NCBI GenBank assembly: GCA_016219185.1
Contig: JACRBZ010000037.1
Span: forward strand, 1 to 47,725
DNA: 47,725 bases
Direction of reading: 5' to 3'
Origin: Deltaproteobacteria bacterium
GTDB taxonomy: Bacteria; Desulfobacterota; Desulfobacteria; Desulfobacterales; Desulfatirhabdiaceae
Positions 16,702 through 24,673 of this stretch are shown one piece after another. Within the stretch, counting starts at the first letter, position 1. The number at the start of each line of letters is the position of its first letter. The notes beneath the pieces were generated by a model that worked only from the letters and a program-made list of their open reading frames with translations, was not told where the DNA came from and searched no databases. A program made the position numbers and the translations under genes.

Positions 16702-18696
16702 ATGAGGTACGGAGAGACTGGATTTAATCTGGAAATTGATTTGACCCGAGGAAATATTCAGAGGGTTGAAACCGACCCGAGAGATACCGAACTTTACCTT
16801 GGGGGTCTCGGTACGAACGCCAAGATATTGTGGGATAGGGTTCCTCCCGAAGCAGATCCCTTTTCTCCCGATAATATCCTCATATTCAGCACCGGCCTTT
16901 TATGTTGCACACCTGCTCCCGGTGCCAATCGTACCATTGTTGCCACTTATTCTCCTCAAACGTTGTTCATGGCATATTCTATGATGGGGGGCGTTTTTGC
17001 GCCGGAATTGAAATTTGCCGGTTACGACAAAGTAATCTTTCGCGGCAAGTCCCCGAATCTGGTGTATATATGGATACACAATGACAAAGTGGAAATACGT
17101 GATGCCTCTCATTTGAAGGGTAAAGGCGCTGTCGAAACTCAGGAACTTATCCGAAAAGAGTTGAAGGAGCCGGACGCCCAGGTGGCTGCTATCGGCCTGG
17201 CCGGTGAAAACAGGGTCTTTATGGCTTCCATCGAGCAGGGCAGGTCCAGTGCCAGTCGGCTCGGTGTGGGCGCAGTCATGGGGGACAAAGGGATTAAGGC
17301 GATAGCCGTCCGGGGGACAAAGGACATCAATATCGCCCGCCCGGCCGAATTTGTAAAGCTTTGCGACGAAGTGATGAAATACATAAAAGACCGGGAAGAC
17401 AAGCCGGTCCCCGGGGTAATGCCCATTCTGGCGGGTCTTGGATCGCCACAAGAAATGAAACACGTTGATGAGAAGTGGCACACCGAAAATTTCATGTGGG
17501 GAAATGCCCGCGTTCGAAGAAAAGGCTTCTGGACTAAGGAGATTGAAGAGAAGTGGACAGATACTCAGTTAAGTGCGCGAAAGCGATTAATAAGTTGCTA
17601 TAACTGTCCGATGAAATGCGGGGCAACAATTTCCCTTCCGGGAATGCCAAACTACATGATGAAATGCTTCTCGAAACTTACCTATACAATGGCGGCTTAT
17701 GTAGATTCCCTTGATTTTGGTTTTAGAATCGCACAACGTGCCACGGAGTATGGCGTGGACGCATTCTCAACGCCGCAAACCATGGCCTTCGCCTTTGAGC
17801 TTAAAGAAGCCGGCATTTTGACTGACGCGGACTTTGACGGATGCCCGTCCGATAACGAGGGGAAATTTTACTGGCTTCTCGACAGGATTGTCCGGCGGGA
17901 AGGGATAGGAGATGTTCTGGCCGACGGCACTTATTGGGCGGCCCAAAAAATCGGCAAGGGCGCCGAAGCATATGCGCATAATAACATCAAGAAACATGAG
18001 CAGTTGCCTCTCAAGCTATCCATGCTGAATCCCATATATTTTCTTATGTATTGTACCGGCGAGAAGATGAACATTACCCAGATTGAAGGGCAGTTCCCCC
18101 AGTCGCCTTTTCCCACGATGGAGGAGAGATTGGACTTTGTAAAGGACTGGATCCAGGTTCCCGATGACAAGTTCAAGCAATATTTGCTGGACTGGGAACT
18201 GCGTGGAGAGTACTCAAACCCCTACTATCCAACGCCTGAAATAGCTACCGACATCGTTGACTGGCAAGAGATGATGCACTTCATCGATGACTCCCTCGGG
18301 ATGTGCGCCGGTTTGTCGTCATTTCCCCTGAAGCCTCCCTATCATATACACAATTACCCGCGTTTTATCTCGGCGGCGACCGGGATCGATATGGATGAAG
18401 AAAAACTTAAGGCCATCTACAGAAGGAACCGGAATCTGGTGAGGGCCATCAATGTCAGAAGAGGCTTGAGGCGAGTCGATGAGAAGCCGCCGGAAGACCA
18501 TTGGAAAAAAAGATTTCCCGAACTTGAAGAAAAGCTCCTGGACACGTATTACAAATTCAAGGGGTGGAATAATGATGGTATTCCTACCACGGAGACCCTG
18601 CGGGAATTAGGTCTGGGTTACGTTGCCGAAGACTTCCTGCAAAGGGGTATTTTGACAGACGACGAAGCCACTCCCGCCAAAGAGGCTTCGGTGTAA
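16702..18696 (+). CDS. bamB: BamB1, tungsten-containing class II benzoyl-CoA reductase catalytic subunit
   Basis: This 664-residue protein is of the aldehyde:ferredoxin oxidoreductase superfamily and closely follows known BamB sequences throughout: MRYGETGFNLEIDLTRGNI, YLGGLGTNAKILWDRVPPE, YDKVIFRGKSPNLVYI, DEKWHTENFMWGNARVRRK, KPPYHIHNYPRFI, DEKPPEDHWKKRFPELEEK. The [4Fe-4S] ligands are CYNCPMKC (CxxCxxxC) plus a late Cys in LGMCAGLSSF. BamB binds a W-bis-metallopterin and dearomatises benzoyl-CoA to the 1,5-dienoyl-CoA without ATP hydrolysis, in a large complex with BamC and BamD-I. Start ATG 16702 follows AGAAGGG. bamC1 follows after 35 bases. Two promoters with 11-bp repeats lie upstream. 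Confidence 0.95.
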   Translation: MRYGETGFNLEIDLTRGNIQRVETDPRDTELYLGGLGTNAKILWDRVPPEADPFSPDNILIFSTGLLCCTPAPGANRTIVATYSPQTLFMAYSMMGGVFAPELKFAGYDKVIFRGKSPNLVYIWIHNDKVEIRDASHLKGKGAVETQELIRKELKEPDAQVAAIGLAGENRVFMASIEQGRSSASRLGVGAVMGDKGIKAIAVRGTKDINIARPAEFVKLCDEVMKYIKDREDKPVPGVMPILAGLGSPQEMKHVDEKWHTENFMWGNARVRRKGFWTKEIEEKWTDTQLSARKRLISCYNCPMKCGATISLPGMPNYMMKCFSKLTYTMAAYVDSLDFGFRIAQRATEYGVDAFSTPQTMAFAFELKEAGILTDADFDGCPSDNEGKFYWLLDRIVRREGIGDVLADGTYWAAQKIGKGAEAYAHNNIKKHEQLPLKLSMLNPIYFLMYCTGEKMNITQIEGQFPQSPFPTMEERLDFVKDWIQVPDDKFKQYLLDWELRGEYSNPYYPTPEIATDIVDWQEMMHFIDDSLGMCAGLSSFPLKPPYHIHNYPRFISAATGIDMDEEKLKAIYRRNRNLVRAINVRRGLRRVDEKPPEDHWKKRFPELEEKLLDTYYKFKGWNNDGIPTTETLRELGLGYVAEDFLQRGILTDDEATPAKEASV

Positions 18697-18731
18697 ACAG
18701 GGAAGAAATAATGCGACCAGGAGTAACCATC

Positions 18732-19265
18732 ATGGCTGAGAAAAAAAAGAAAACAGTTAAAACAATCAAGATCGATCTTGATAAATGCAACGGTTGCAAG
18801 GCATGCGAGATGATTTGCTCCGCCTTTCACGCTGCACCGAAATATAGCAGCAACAATCCGGCAAGGTCTCGTATCCGGATGATTCGTGAACCCATAAGAG
18901 ACATCTATGTCCCTGTGTATGCCGGCGAGAATGCTAAAGCCGAATGCGTGGGAAGAGACAAGTATGTGATCGGCGAAAAGGAATATGACGAGTGTGTTTT
19001 TTGCAGGGCTTCCTGTCCGTCCAGGGACCTGTTCAAAGAACCCGATTCGGGCCTTCCTCTCAAATGCGATATGTGTGAAGGCGAAGAAGAGCCTTTGTGT
19101 GTTAAATGGTGCATAACGGATGCCTTGACGTACGAAGAGCGGAAAGAGGAAGTCGAAGAAGAAACGAAGATGGATGATGTGGGGACAGGTCTGAAATCTT
19201 TGATAGACAAATATGGATTGGAGAAGATCGCGGATACCATTGCCCGAATGTCAAAGAAGGGCTAA
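18732..19265 (+). CDS. bamC: BamC1, iron-sulfur electron-transfer subunit
   Basis: This 177-residue ferredoxin-like protein carries electrons to BamB. Cysteine groups: CNGCKACEMIC (residues about 17-27), CVFCRASCP, CDMCEGEEEPLCVKWC; together enough for three to four [4Fe-4S] clusters, as in BamC and related DMSO-reductase-type FeS subunits. ATG 18732 with AGGAG 9 bases upstream is preferred over ATG 18711. The C-terminus is a charged helix (EERKEEVEEETKMDD). A terminator hairpin follows at 19276, so bamB1-bamC1 form a two-gene operon. Confidence 0.93.
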   Translation: MAEKKKKTVKTIKIDLDKCNGCKACEMICSAFHAAPKYSSNNPARSRIRMIREPIRDIYVPVYAGENAKAECVGRDKYVIGEKEYDECVFCRASCPSRDLFKEPDSGLPLKCDMCEGEEEPLCVKWCITDALTYEERKEEVEEETKMDDVGTGLKSLIDKYGLEKIADTIARMSKKG

Positions 19266-19275
19266 AGCATAAAAA

Positions 19276-19321
19276 GGGAGGAAATGGTTCCTCCCCTGAA
19301 ACAAAACGAGCCGGTCGTTTT
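19276..19321 (+). terminator. Terminator after bamC1
   Basis: A perfect 8-bp stem GGGAGGAA/TTCCTCCC (19276-19283 with 19288-19295) is followed by a perfect 7-bp stem AAAACGA/TCGTTTT (19303-19309 with 19315-19321) ending in four T. The second is a compact intrinsic terminator. Confidence 0.65.
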
Positions 19322-19498
19322 AAGTAATATGAAAGTTGTTGTCATTTCAGTAAATTGGGCACATCTGCCAAGATAATAATGAACCGGGTTTAAGAGGGTA
19401 ACGGATCAACCCATGGCCGGAATGGCACCGTCCCAATTTCAACTTCCCCTTCATAATGGTAACGTTTGGCTTTTCCGGGCTACATCGGAATTATGCCA

Positions 19499-19681
19499 CC
19501 TGAACCTCCAATAAAAAACGCTGCGATTTCTAAACAATATCTGAACCGCCGTCTTCCCGATGATGAGACTTTCCGGGATGAAGTGCTCGCATGGTTTGAT
19601 GGACATAATTCTCAATGAAAAACTGTTGATTGGAAATTTTCAAAAAATAATGCCAGTATAAAATTGAAAGACATTATTCAC
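19499..19681 (+). pseudogene. IS630-family transposase C-terminal remnant
   Basis: The reading frame gives SKQYLNRRLPDDETFRDEVL, AWFDGHN, a stop (TGA 19616-19618), then KTVDWKFSKNNASIKLK. This matches the C-terminal tail of IS630-type transposases (LDRRIPD, W...RN, VDWxFTTxDARIKLK). The frame continues without a stop into moeA, so an automated start at TTG 19664 would wrongly add transposase residues to MoeA. No DDE catalytic part remains. Confidence 0.6.
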
Positions 19682-20965
19682 ATGTTAAAAAACTTATTTG
19701 ACAGGCCACTGAGTTTTAAAAAAAATATTATTGCGCATAATAATTTGTCAGTATCCTTTGAAGAAGCGCAAAAAATCATTTTAAATTCCATAAATCCTCT
19801 GGACTGTGAAAATATTTCCATCCTGGAAGCATCCGGCCGTGTTTTATATGAGGACATTGTGTCGGAAATCATGATACCCCACGTGGATGATTCCGCAATG
19901 GACGGCTATGCAATAGTCGCGGACGACACGCACGGCGCATCAAAAAATAATCCCGTAACACTTCAGATTGTCGGAGAAATACAGGCAGGTGGATCTATTG
20001 CTGGCAAAAAAGTCTCAAAAGGAACGGCAATAAGAATAATGACCGGTGCTCCGATACCGGAAGGGGCGGATTCGGTGGTTCGGTTTGAAGATACGAAAGA
20101 AGAAGCCGAGTATGTTAAAATATTCAGCGAAACGGCTAAATACAACAATTACAGATCCGCGGGTGAGCATATCAAAACAGGAGACGAGGTGCTGCAAAAA
20201 GGAGATCGATTGAGATCCGCGGATGTGGGCATCCTTGTGTCGCTGAATTACAATACGGTCAAAGTATATAAACAGCCGACGGTTTCAATCATTTCCACAG
20301 GCGATGAATTATTCGACATCGGCGATGAAATTCAAACGGGCCGGATCAGAAACGTCAATGCGTATACCCTGTGCGCTGAAGTCAGAAAGTATAACGGCAT
20401 CCCTGAATATTTAGGTATCGCTAAAGACACATTGAAAGATATGAAGGGAATGTTTTTGAAAGCCTTAAAATCGGATGTCGTCATATCCACGGGCGGTGTA
20501 TCCACGGGAAAGTACGATTTTGTTAAAGAAATTTATTCCGATCTGAACATTGACATGCAATTCGAACGGGTCAATGTCAAGCCCGGCAGTCCGTTCGCTT
20601 TCGGGAAAAAAGACAATAAGCTGATTTTTGGTCTGCCAGGAAATCCCGTTCCGACGCTGACATCATTCATTCAATTTGTAAGACCGGCACTGCTGGGATT
20701 AATGGGTGCAAAAAGGATAAAAAAACCGATCGTAAACGCATTTCTGGAAGAGAATATCAATTCAGCCAAAGTTCATCATCTGGTGAGGGGATATTTTACG
20801 ATTAAAAATAATAAATTCCATGTTTCAACAACAGGCTATCAAAAGCCATCCATGCTTCGTTCAATGAGCGCGGCGAACTGTCTGATCATCCTTCCGGAAA
20901 ACCTAACAAGCGTCAAGGCCGGAGAAGAAGTCGCGGTTCAGTTGATTGATCATGACGAGATATAG
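19682..20965 (+). CDS. moeA: MoeA molybdopterin molybdenumtransferase
   Basis: This 427-residue enzyme inserts molybdate or tungstate into adenylylated molybdopterin. Motifs: PHVDDSAMDGYAIV (conserved Asp), RIMTGAPIPEGADSVV, STGDELFD, ISTGGVSTGKYDFV, FGLPGNPVPTL; C-terminal MoeA_C domain present. Start ATG 19682 is chosen because sequence just upstream belongs to an IS630 remnant. The gene is visibly more AT-rich (AAA, ATT, AAT codons) than bamB1 or the following genes, which suggests separate acquisition. Placement between two tungsten reductase operons suggests it supplies their cofactor. Confidence 0.92.
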   Translation: MLKNLFDRPLSFKKNIIAHNNLSVSFEEAQKIILNSINPLDCENISILEASGRVLYEDIVSEIMIPHVDDSAMDGYAIVADDTHGASKNNPVTLQIVGEIQAGGSIAGKKVSKGTAIRIMTGAPIPEGADSVVRFEDTKEEAEYVKIFSETAKYNNYRSAGEHIKTGDEVLQKGDRLRSADVGILVSLNYNTVKVYKQPTVSIISTGDELFDIGDEIQTGRIRNVNAYTLCAEVRKYNGIPEYLGIAKDTLKDMKGMFLKALKSDVVISTGGVSTGKYDFVKEIYSDLNIDMQFERVNVKPGSPFAFGKKDNKLIFGLPGNPVPTLTSFIQFVRPALLGLMGAKRIKKPIVNAFLEENINSAKVHHLVRGYFTIKNNKFHVSTTGYQKPSMLRSMSAANCLIILPENLTSVKAGEEVAVQLIDHDEI

Positions 20966-21184
20966 CCGATTCGGTTCATCCGATAAACCGCCCATCATCC
21001 GATGAAGGGCAGCGAAATTCAACTCAAAAAAACCTTAATTCCCGAATTGGGGACATGCCTTGAAAAAGGTCCGTCACCAATCATTGACAATGTCTCCGCA
21101 AGGCGGTAGATATTCAGAACCATCAAAAAAACAAGCATCAAATCAGGAAAAGTCGATTCAGCGTCAGGTGGAACCGAGGACCGG

Positions 21185-21460
21185 ATGAATACCCATGAGC
21201 AGACACATTTAGTCATCCCCGAGAATGTCGAGCGTCTTATGGCGGATAGACGGATACTGAAGGATGATTTGCAAAATACGATCCACCATGCCGAGACCAC
21301 CGGGGAGAAGTTCATTAATCCTTCCACCGGCCGATCTCTTGCATTTCTGCGGCCGGGAAGGGTTACCTACTGGGTGGAATACAGTCGGGTCGGTGAGGAT
21401 TATCGCATTCATAGCGCCTATTCCCACAGAATGGAGATGAAGAGAGGGCCTGGTTTATGA
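21185..21460 (+). CDS. Small conserved protein of DVU_155x-type cluster
   Basis: This 91-residue protein begins MNTHEQTHLVIPENVERLMA after a GAGG site. It has an N-terminal helix pair with a DDLQNTIHHAE segment and a beta-rich end (LAFLRPGRVTYWVEYSR). No cysteines and no signal peptide. Its stop overlaps the next start (ATGA). I recognise it as the kind of small protein accompanying the CoA-ligase and redox protein below in sulfate-reducer molybdoenzyme clusters. Function is unknown. Confidence 0.75.
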   Translation: MNTHEQTHLVIPENVERLMADRRILKDDLQNTIHHAETTGEKFINPSTGRSLAFLRPGRVTYWVEYSRVGEDYRIHSAYSHRMEMKRGPGL

Positions 21461-21669
21461 CGGAATGGGAGGAACCCGGCATTGACCGTGGATGGATTTG
21501 CAACCGGTGCCAGATATCCTTGGAGGTCCAAAAGATCAGGCTCCAGTATTCCAGGGTCATTTTTGCCCTCGATCTGCCTGTGTGTCCCGGGTGCGGAATG
21601 ATACTCATCGCAGAAGAGCTTGCGACGGGAAAGATGGCCGAGGCAGAGCAGGTTCTTGAAGACAAGTAG
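21457..21669 (+). CDS. Small CxxC zinc-ribbon or redox protein (DVU_1557-like)
   Basis: This 70-residue protein has CNRC near residue 15 and CPGC near residue 47, a rubredoxin/zinc-ribbon-like four-cysteine set. It is coupled to the upstream gene by ATGA and ends 44 bases before the CoA ligase gene. The set resembles the Desulfovibrio DVU_1557 redox-protein family; this is recalled from family naming and not verified. It may bind zinc or iron and act in maturation or electron transfer for a Mo/W enzyme. Confidence 0.75.
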   Translation: MTEWEEPGIDRGWICNRCQISLEVQKIRLQYSRVIFALDLPVCPGCGMILIAEELATGKMAEAEQVLEDK

Positions 21670-21713
21670 CCTCACTATCGCGTCGATGATATTTGGAACA
21701 GATCGGGGGCATC

Positions 21714-23063
21714 ATGATCGGCATCACTCCTCTTGAGGCGTGGATCAGAGAAAGGGTCCGCCTCGATAGCGAGCTGACGGGCAGCGCCTTTTTGGAAGCC
21801 CTTAAAGTTTACCAGCTCCAGAGGGTCAACGAGACCATCGATTACGCCCGTCGCAATACCGCATTCTACCGTCATCACCTGGCCTCCCTGCAGGATTTGC
21901 CCCTGTCCGATCTTTCCGGCCTGGCCCGAATTCCGTTTACCACCTCATCGGACTTTGCCGATAACCCATTGAGATTTCTGGCTGTCCGTCAGGATGACAT
22001 CGCCAAAATCGTTACCCTCCGCACATCGGGGAGTACGGGAGAGGCAAAGCGACTCTTTTTCTCCGAAGCGGATCTGGAACTGACCGTGGATTTTTTCCAT
22101 CACGGCATGTCCACCCTTGTACAACCGGGGCAGCGAGCCGTGGTTCTGCTTCCCGGTGAAAAACCGGACAGCGTGGGGGACCTGCTCCTTCGAGGCCTTC
22201 AAAGAATGGATGTCCAAACGCTTGTGTACGGTCCCGTTACAGATCCCCTCCACGCCGCTGAAGCCATCGCCTCATTCGGCGCCCATTGTCTTGTAGGTAT
22301 TCCCACGCAGGTCCTTGCCGTGGCGCATTCACGCGCAGGCGTTGCAATCGGAAAAGGCAGCATAGAAAGCGTTCTGCTGAGTACGGACTATGTTCCGCAG
22401 ACGATATCGCAAACCCTGGAGGAAGTCTGGGGCTGCCGGGTGTTCACCCACTATGGCATGACCGAAATGGGATTCGGGGGAGGGGTTGAATGCGAGGCAT
22501 TGGATGGGTACCACCTCAGGGAGGGTGACCTCTACTTCGAGGTGGTCGACCATGAGACAGGAGAGACGTGTTCCGATGGTGAGACGGGCGAGGTGGTTTT
22601 TACAACTCTTACAAGAAAAGGTATGCCGCTGATACGATACAAGACCGGGGACATTGCCCGGATCATGCCTCAGTCCTGCCCCTGCGGCAGCATTCTGAGA
22701 CGGATGGGGCGGGTCAGAGGCAGGTGGGAAGGTGCTGTCCGTTTGGGGCCTGACCGTGTTCTGACCCTGTCCGATATGGATGATGCCCTGTTCCGGCTCC
22801 AGGGTCTGCTCGACTACCGGGCCACGATGTCAAAAGGCGGGGATGGAAGATTTCGGCTGCATATCGATGTCCACGGGTCTGAAGTCGGCAGTCCCACGGA
22901 CAGTGAAGTGCTTAAAGCGCTTGGCGGCCTGGACACGATACGGAAAAGTGTTGCCGTATCCGACCTGGAAGCACCCACCGTGCGTTTCTCGGCAGAGGGT
23001 CGCTGGACGACGACCGGTGCGTCAAAAAGAAAAATCATCGTAAAGAGTGATCCGCCTGGCTGA
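21714..23063 (+). CDS. AMP-dependent CoA ligase, phenylacetate-CoA ligase-like (DVU_1553 type)
   Basis: This 449-residue protein is of the ANL superfamily, closest in style to phenylacetate-CoA ligases. Motifs: LRTSGSTGEAKRLFF (P-loop, TSGSTG), HYGMTEMGFGG (A5-like TEMG), GEVVFTTLTRKGMPLIRYKTGD (RYKTGD) and a C-terminal GASKRK-type lysine region. Start ATG 21714 follows GGGGG; a longer TTG start is possible. In Desulfovibrio an equivalent ligase sits in a cluster with an aldehyde oxidoreductase and cofactor genes, where its substrate is not known. Here an aromatic acid activated for BamB is conceivable, but the cluster conservation argues for a role linked to cofactor or enzyme maturation. 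Confidence 0.85.
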   Translation: MIGITPLEAWIRERVRLDSELTGSAFLEALKVYQLQRVNETIDYARRNTAFYRHHLASLQDLPLSDLSGLARIPFTTSSDFADNPLRFLAVRQDDIAKIVTLRTSGSTGEAKRLFFSEADLELTVDFFHHGMSTLVQPGQRAVVLLPGEKPDSVGDLLLRGLQRMDVQTLVYGPVTDPLHAAEAIASFGAHCLVGIPTQVLAVAHSRAGVAIGKGSIESVLLSTDYVPQTISQTLEEVWGCRVFTHYGMTEMGFGGGVECEALDGYHLREGDLYFEVVDHETGETCSDGETGEVVFTTLTRKGMPLIRYKTGDIARIMPQSCPCGSILRRMGRVRGRWEGAVRLGPDRVLTLSDMDDALFRLQGLLDYRATMSKGGDGRFRLHIDVHGSEVGSPTDSEVLKALGGLDTIRKSVAVSDLEAPTVRFSAEGRWTTTGASKRKIIVKSDPPG

Positions 23064-23067
23064 CAAT

Positions 23068-24282
23068 CTACTTCAGCAGTTGAACATGAATTACCGATCC
23101 CTCTGAAAGGCAATCTTGTCCTTCGGGTATCGATGCCACTGCCGTGGCCCTGGCTATCGAACTCAAGCGGCTGCGCTTTTTCATCGGATGGAAGGTCGGC
23201 AATCCGCCATCAAGTTCAAGCGTGCCGAAGAAAAAATCAGTCCAGTCGGACTTGCCCTCCCCGAGTTCAGACGCAAGCCTGGCACTCACCACGGGCAGAC
23301 CCAGGTTTGTATGACCGGAAAGCGCAAGGAGGCCCGGCAAAGCGATTTGCAGAAAGCCCATCAAGTTGGAAGGGGGGCCCCCGGGCAAAATAAAAACGGG
23401 TTTTTTCTCCAGCATGCCGAAACCGACTGCCTTGCCGGGTCCGATGCGAATCCGGTGAAACGCCTCTCTCCACCCAAGCCCTTCAAGTACCCGCGCCACC
23501 ATGTCATAGTCTCCCGTCCATGCCCCTCCGCTGGTTATCACGGCATCCGTTTCGTCGGACAGCATCTTTAAGGTGTTGAAGATCGCTTCATGATCATCCT
23601 TCACAATTGTCATGCGGGACTTCATCTTATATTTATTGCACCATCCCGCCAGGGTTATGATATTGCTTGCGTAGAGCTGACCCTCCGCCAGGGAGTTGCC
23701 CGGTTCGACGAGTTCGTCGCCGGTTCCGATAATCCCTACAACGGGATTTCTAATGACGGGGACCATACTGTGCCCGGCCGCGGCAAGAAGACCTGCCATG
23801 ACAGGCGATATTTTTTGGCCTGACCGGAGGATGCATTTCCGGGCTGTCACATCTTCGCCGGCCGGCAGGATATTCTTGCCGGGTTCGATAGCGGTCTCTA
23901 TCAGCAGATGATTGCCTTTTCGTTCCACAAATTCTTCGGCCACCACGGCATCAGCGCCGGTCGGAATACGGGCTCCCGTCAATACCCTTATCGCTGTCCC
24001 CGGTTGGATCCGGATATCTCTTTCGTCTCCCGCGGCTATAGAACCCAAAAGTCGCAGTCGGACAGGGCTTTCGGCAGTCGCATCGGCTAACTCATGGGAC
24101 AGCACGGCGTATCCGTCTTTGCGGGAGGCATCCACGGATGGGGAATCCACCAGTGCGTGGAGATCCGAAGCAACTATTCGGTCAACACTGTCAACCAGGG
24201 TAACGTTCTCGTCAGGGAGCGGTTTTATGCACTCCAGGGTTAAGCGCAGGGCCTCTTTCAGGCCGAGAGACATGCCTTTCAT
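23068..24282 (-). CDS. moeA: Divergent MoeA-like molybdopterin-binding protein
   Basis: This 404-residue MoeA-family protein is second in the window. Motifs: VDASRKDGYAVLS (Asp kept but SAMDGYA altered), RVLTGARIPTGADAVV, GIIGTGDELVEPG, ITSGGAWTGDYDMV, ILPGGPPSNLMGF (LPGNP altered to LPGGPP). Changed motif residues suggest specialisation, for example tungstate insertion or binding without catalysis. It is convergent with the CoA ligase (4 bases apart), so ends may overlap in transcripts. Start ATG at 24282 follows GAGG. It is diverged from the other moeA and much more GC-rich, so it is not a recent duplicate. Confidence 0.9.
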   Translation of the reverse strand: MKGMSLGLKEALRLTLECIKPLPDENVTLVDSVDRIVASDLHALVDSPSVDASRKDGYAVLSHELADATAESPVRLRLLGSIAAGDERDIRIQPGTAIRVLTGARIPTGADAVVAEEFVERKGNHLLIETAIEPGKNILPAGEDVTARKCILRSGQKISPVMAGLLAAAGHSMVPVIRNPVVGIIGTGDELVEPGNSLAEGQLYASNIITLAGWCNKYKMKSRMTIVKDDHEAIFNTLKMLSDETDAVITSGGAWTGDYDMVARVLEGLGWREAFHRIRIGPGKAVGFGMLEKKPVFILPGGPPSNLMGFLQIALPGLLALSGHTNLGLPVVSARLASELGEGKSDWTDFFFGTLELDGGLPTFHPMKKRSRLSSIARATAVASIPEGQDCLSEGSVIHVQLLK

Positions 24283-24517
24283 GATAACCTCGATTTTAAT
24301 ATGTTTTTCACCGTCTATTTACGGCGGGTAATTGTTCAAAATATATTTAATAAACCAGAAGTCAACAGAATTTCTTTAATTATTGTTATGGCCCGGTCTC
24401 GATGACCAATATTTTATGTCTCCATTCACCTCCGGTATGGTCTTCTTCAATATTAATAGCCTGTAAATATTAAAAAAACATTGAGTTGTGAATATTTTAA
24501 TTTATATGATTTTTAGC

Positions 24518-24564
24518 TTGACATGTAGTTACGATATAGCTATTTTGTAATCATATCCTAAAAA
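24518..24564 (+). promoter_or_regulatory. bamB2 promoter C with 11-bp-spaced half-sites
   Basis: TTGACA (24518-24523), 17-base spacer, TATTTT (24541-24546). Half-sites TAGTTA (24526), TAGCTA (24537) and a weaker TAATCA (24548) are 11 bases apart. The stretch TTGACATGTAGTTACGAT differs at one base from promoter B of bamB1. It lies about 130 bases before bamB2. Confidence 0.75.
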
Positions 24565-24583
24565 GTATGAAATCTTCATTCTC

Positions 24584-24655
24584 CGGGTGAAGACCGTTTT
24601 GAGTCTGCCTGCACAACCCATGATAAGTTTAAAAGAATGATAGGAATTCAGGCAA
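24584..24655 (+). promoter_or_regulatory. Conserved bamB2 leader segment
   Basis: Contains CGGGTGAAGACCGTTTTGAG, ACAACCCATGAT and GAATTCAGG in the same order as the bamB1 leader. The small hairpin GGT-GAAG-ACC (24586-24595) keeps pairing by a T-A in place of C-G. It sits between the promoter and bamB2 start, so it would be in the 5' UTR. Confidence 0.45.
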
Positions 24656-24673
24656 TAAATATTGGAGTTAATA

